Source of the DNA: an uncultured bacterium
Lineage (GTDB): Bacteria > Planctomycetota > Phycisphaerae > Phycisphaerales > SM1A02
Assembly: GCA_903867275.1 (NCBI GenBank)
Contig: CAIPQY010000339.1
Span: forward strand, 1-6,886
Length of the DNA stretch: 6,886 nt
Reading direction: 5' to 3'
Shown: positions 6,821 through 6,886 of the stretch, piece after piece
Numbering within the stretch: the stretch's first letter is position 1
How the letters are laid out: every line of letters starts with the position of its first letter
The notes under the pieces: model-generated
Database searches by the model: none
What the model saw: only the letters and a program-made list of their open reading frames with translations
Told to the model about the DNA's origin: nothing
Made by a program: the position numbers and the translations under genes

Positions 6821-6886
6821 GTGTGAAGTTTTGAGCGATGCGATGCCGAATCTAGCGGCACAATCCAAGCTGAGTGATGCGCCACC
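6821..6886 (-). other. Leader and possible promoter region upstream of the operon
   Basis: These 66 bases lie upstream of the first gene's ribosome site and reach the window edge. I see a TAGATT hexamer (minus strand, around 6849-6854) that could serve as a -10, but no acceptable -35 at 16-18 nt from it. I also see a short GCATC tandem repeat. No gene is supported here; the promoter may lie here or further right, outside the window. Confidence 0.35.

Overview
The window is a GC-rich bacterial chromosomal segment. All five convincing genes are on the minus strand, so transcription runs right to left. In that order they encode a short-chain 3-hydroxyacyl-CoA dehydrogenase (hbd-type), a serine O-acetyltransferase of the longer EpsC/CysE type, a monomeric sarcosine oxidase-like flavoenzyme, aconitase A and a ComF-family phosphoribosyltransferase. 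Codon choice is strongly G/C-biased and TTA, CTA and TCA are nearly absent. Recognisable Shine-Dalgarno sequences are scarce: only the first gene has a good one. GC-richness, weak ribosome sites, this aconitase type and an EpsC-type acetyltransferase would fit Planctomycetota (perhaps Phycisphaerae). That assignment is an impression from family resemblance, not something the sequence proves.

Layout. 6804-6886 is the leader of the first gene, with a purine-rich ribosome site. 1118-6803 is a tight four-gene run, hbd-cysE-solA-like-acnA, with junctions of 24 nt, an 8-nt overlap and 12 nt. It ends in a perfect 10-bp hairpin with a short T-run (1057-1080), the likely operon terminator. comF begins only 11 nt beyond that hairpin and extends to 293. 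The remaining 292 bases hold no gene I can support. They do hold a -35/-10-like pair pointing left, an 8-bp inverted repeat and two small hairpins, so this may be the promoter and leader of a gene or RNA lying beyond the left edge.

How the genes may work together. Four housekeeping or catabolic enzymes appear co-transcribed. The dehydrogenase feeds acetoacetyl-CoA towards acetyl-CoA; the acetyltransferase uses acetyl-CoA and serine to start cysteine synthesis; the oxidase would demethylate sarcosine or a related N-methyl amino acid, giving glycine or the parent amino acid, formaldehyde and H2O2; aconitase is in the TCA cycle. An H2O2-producing oxidase directly beside an iron-sulfur aconitase is the most thought-provoking part of the arrangement. 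I see no mobile element, CRISPR array, tRNA, rRNA, defence system or clearly new biological system. Apart from the left end and the hairpin/comF junction, this is an ordinary metabolic region.
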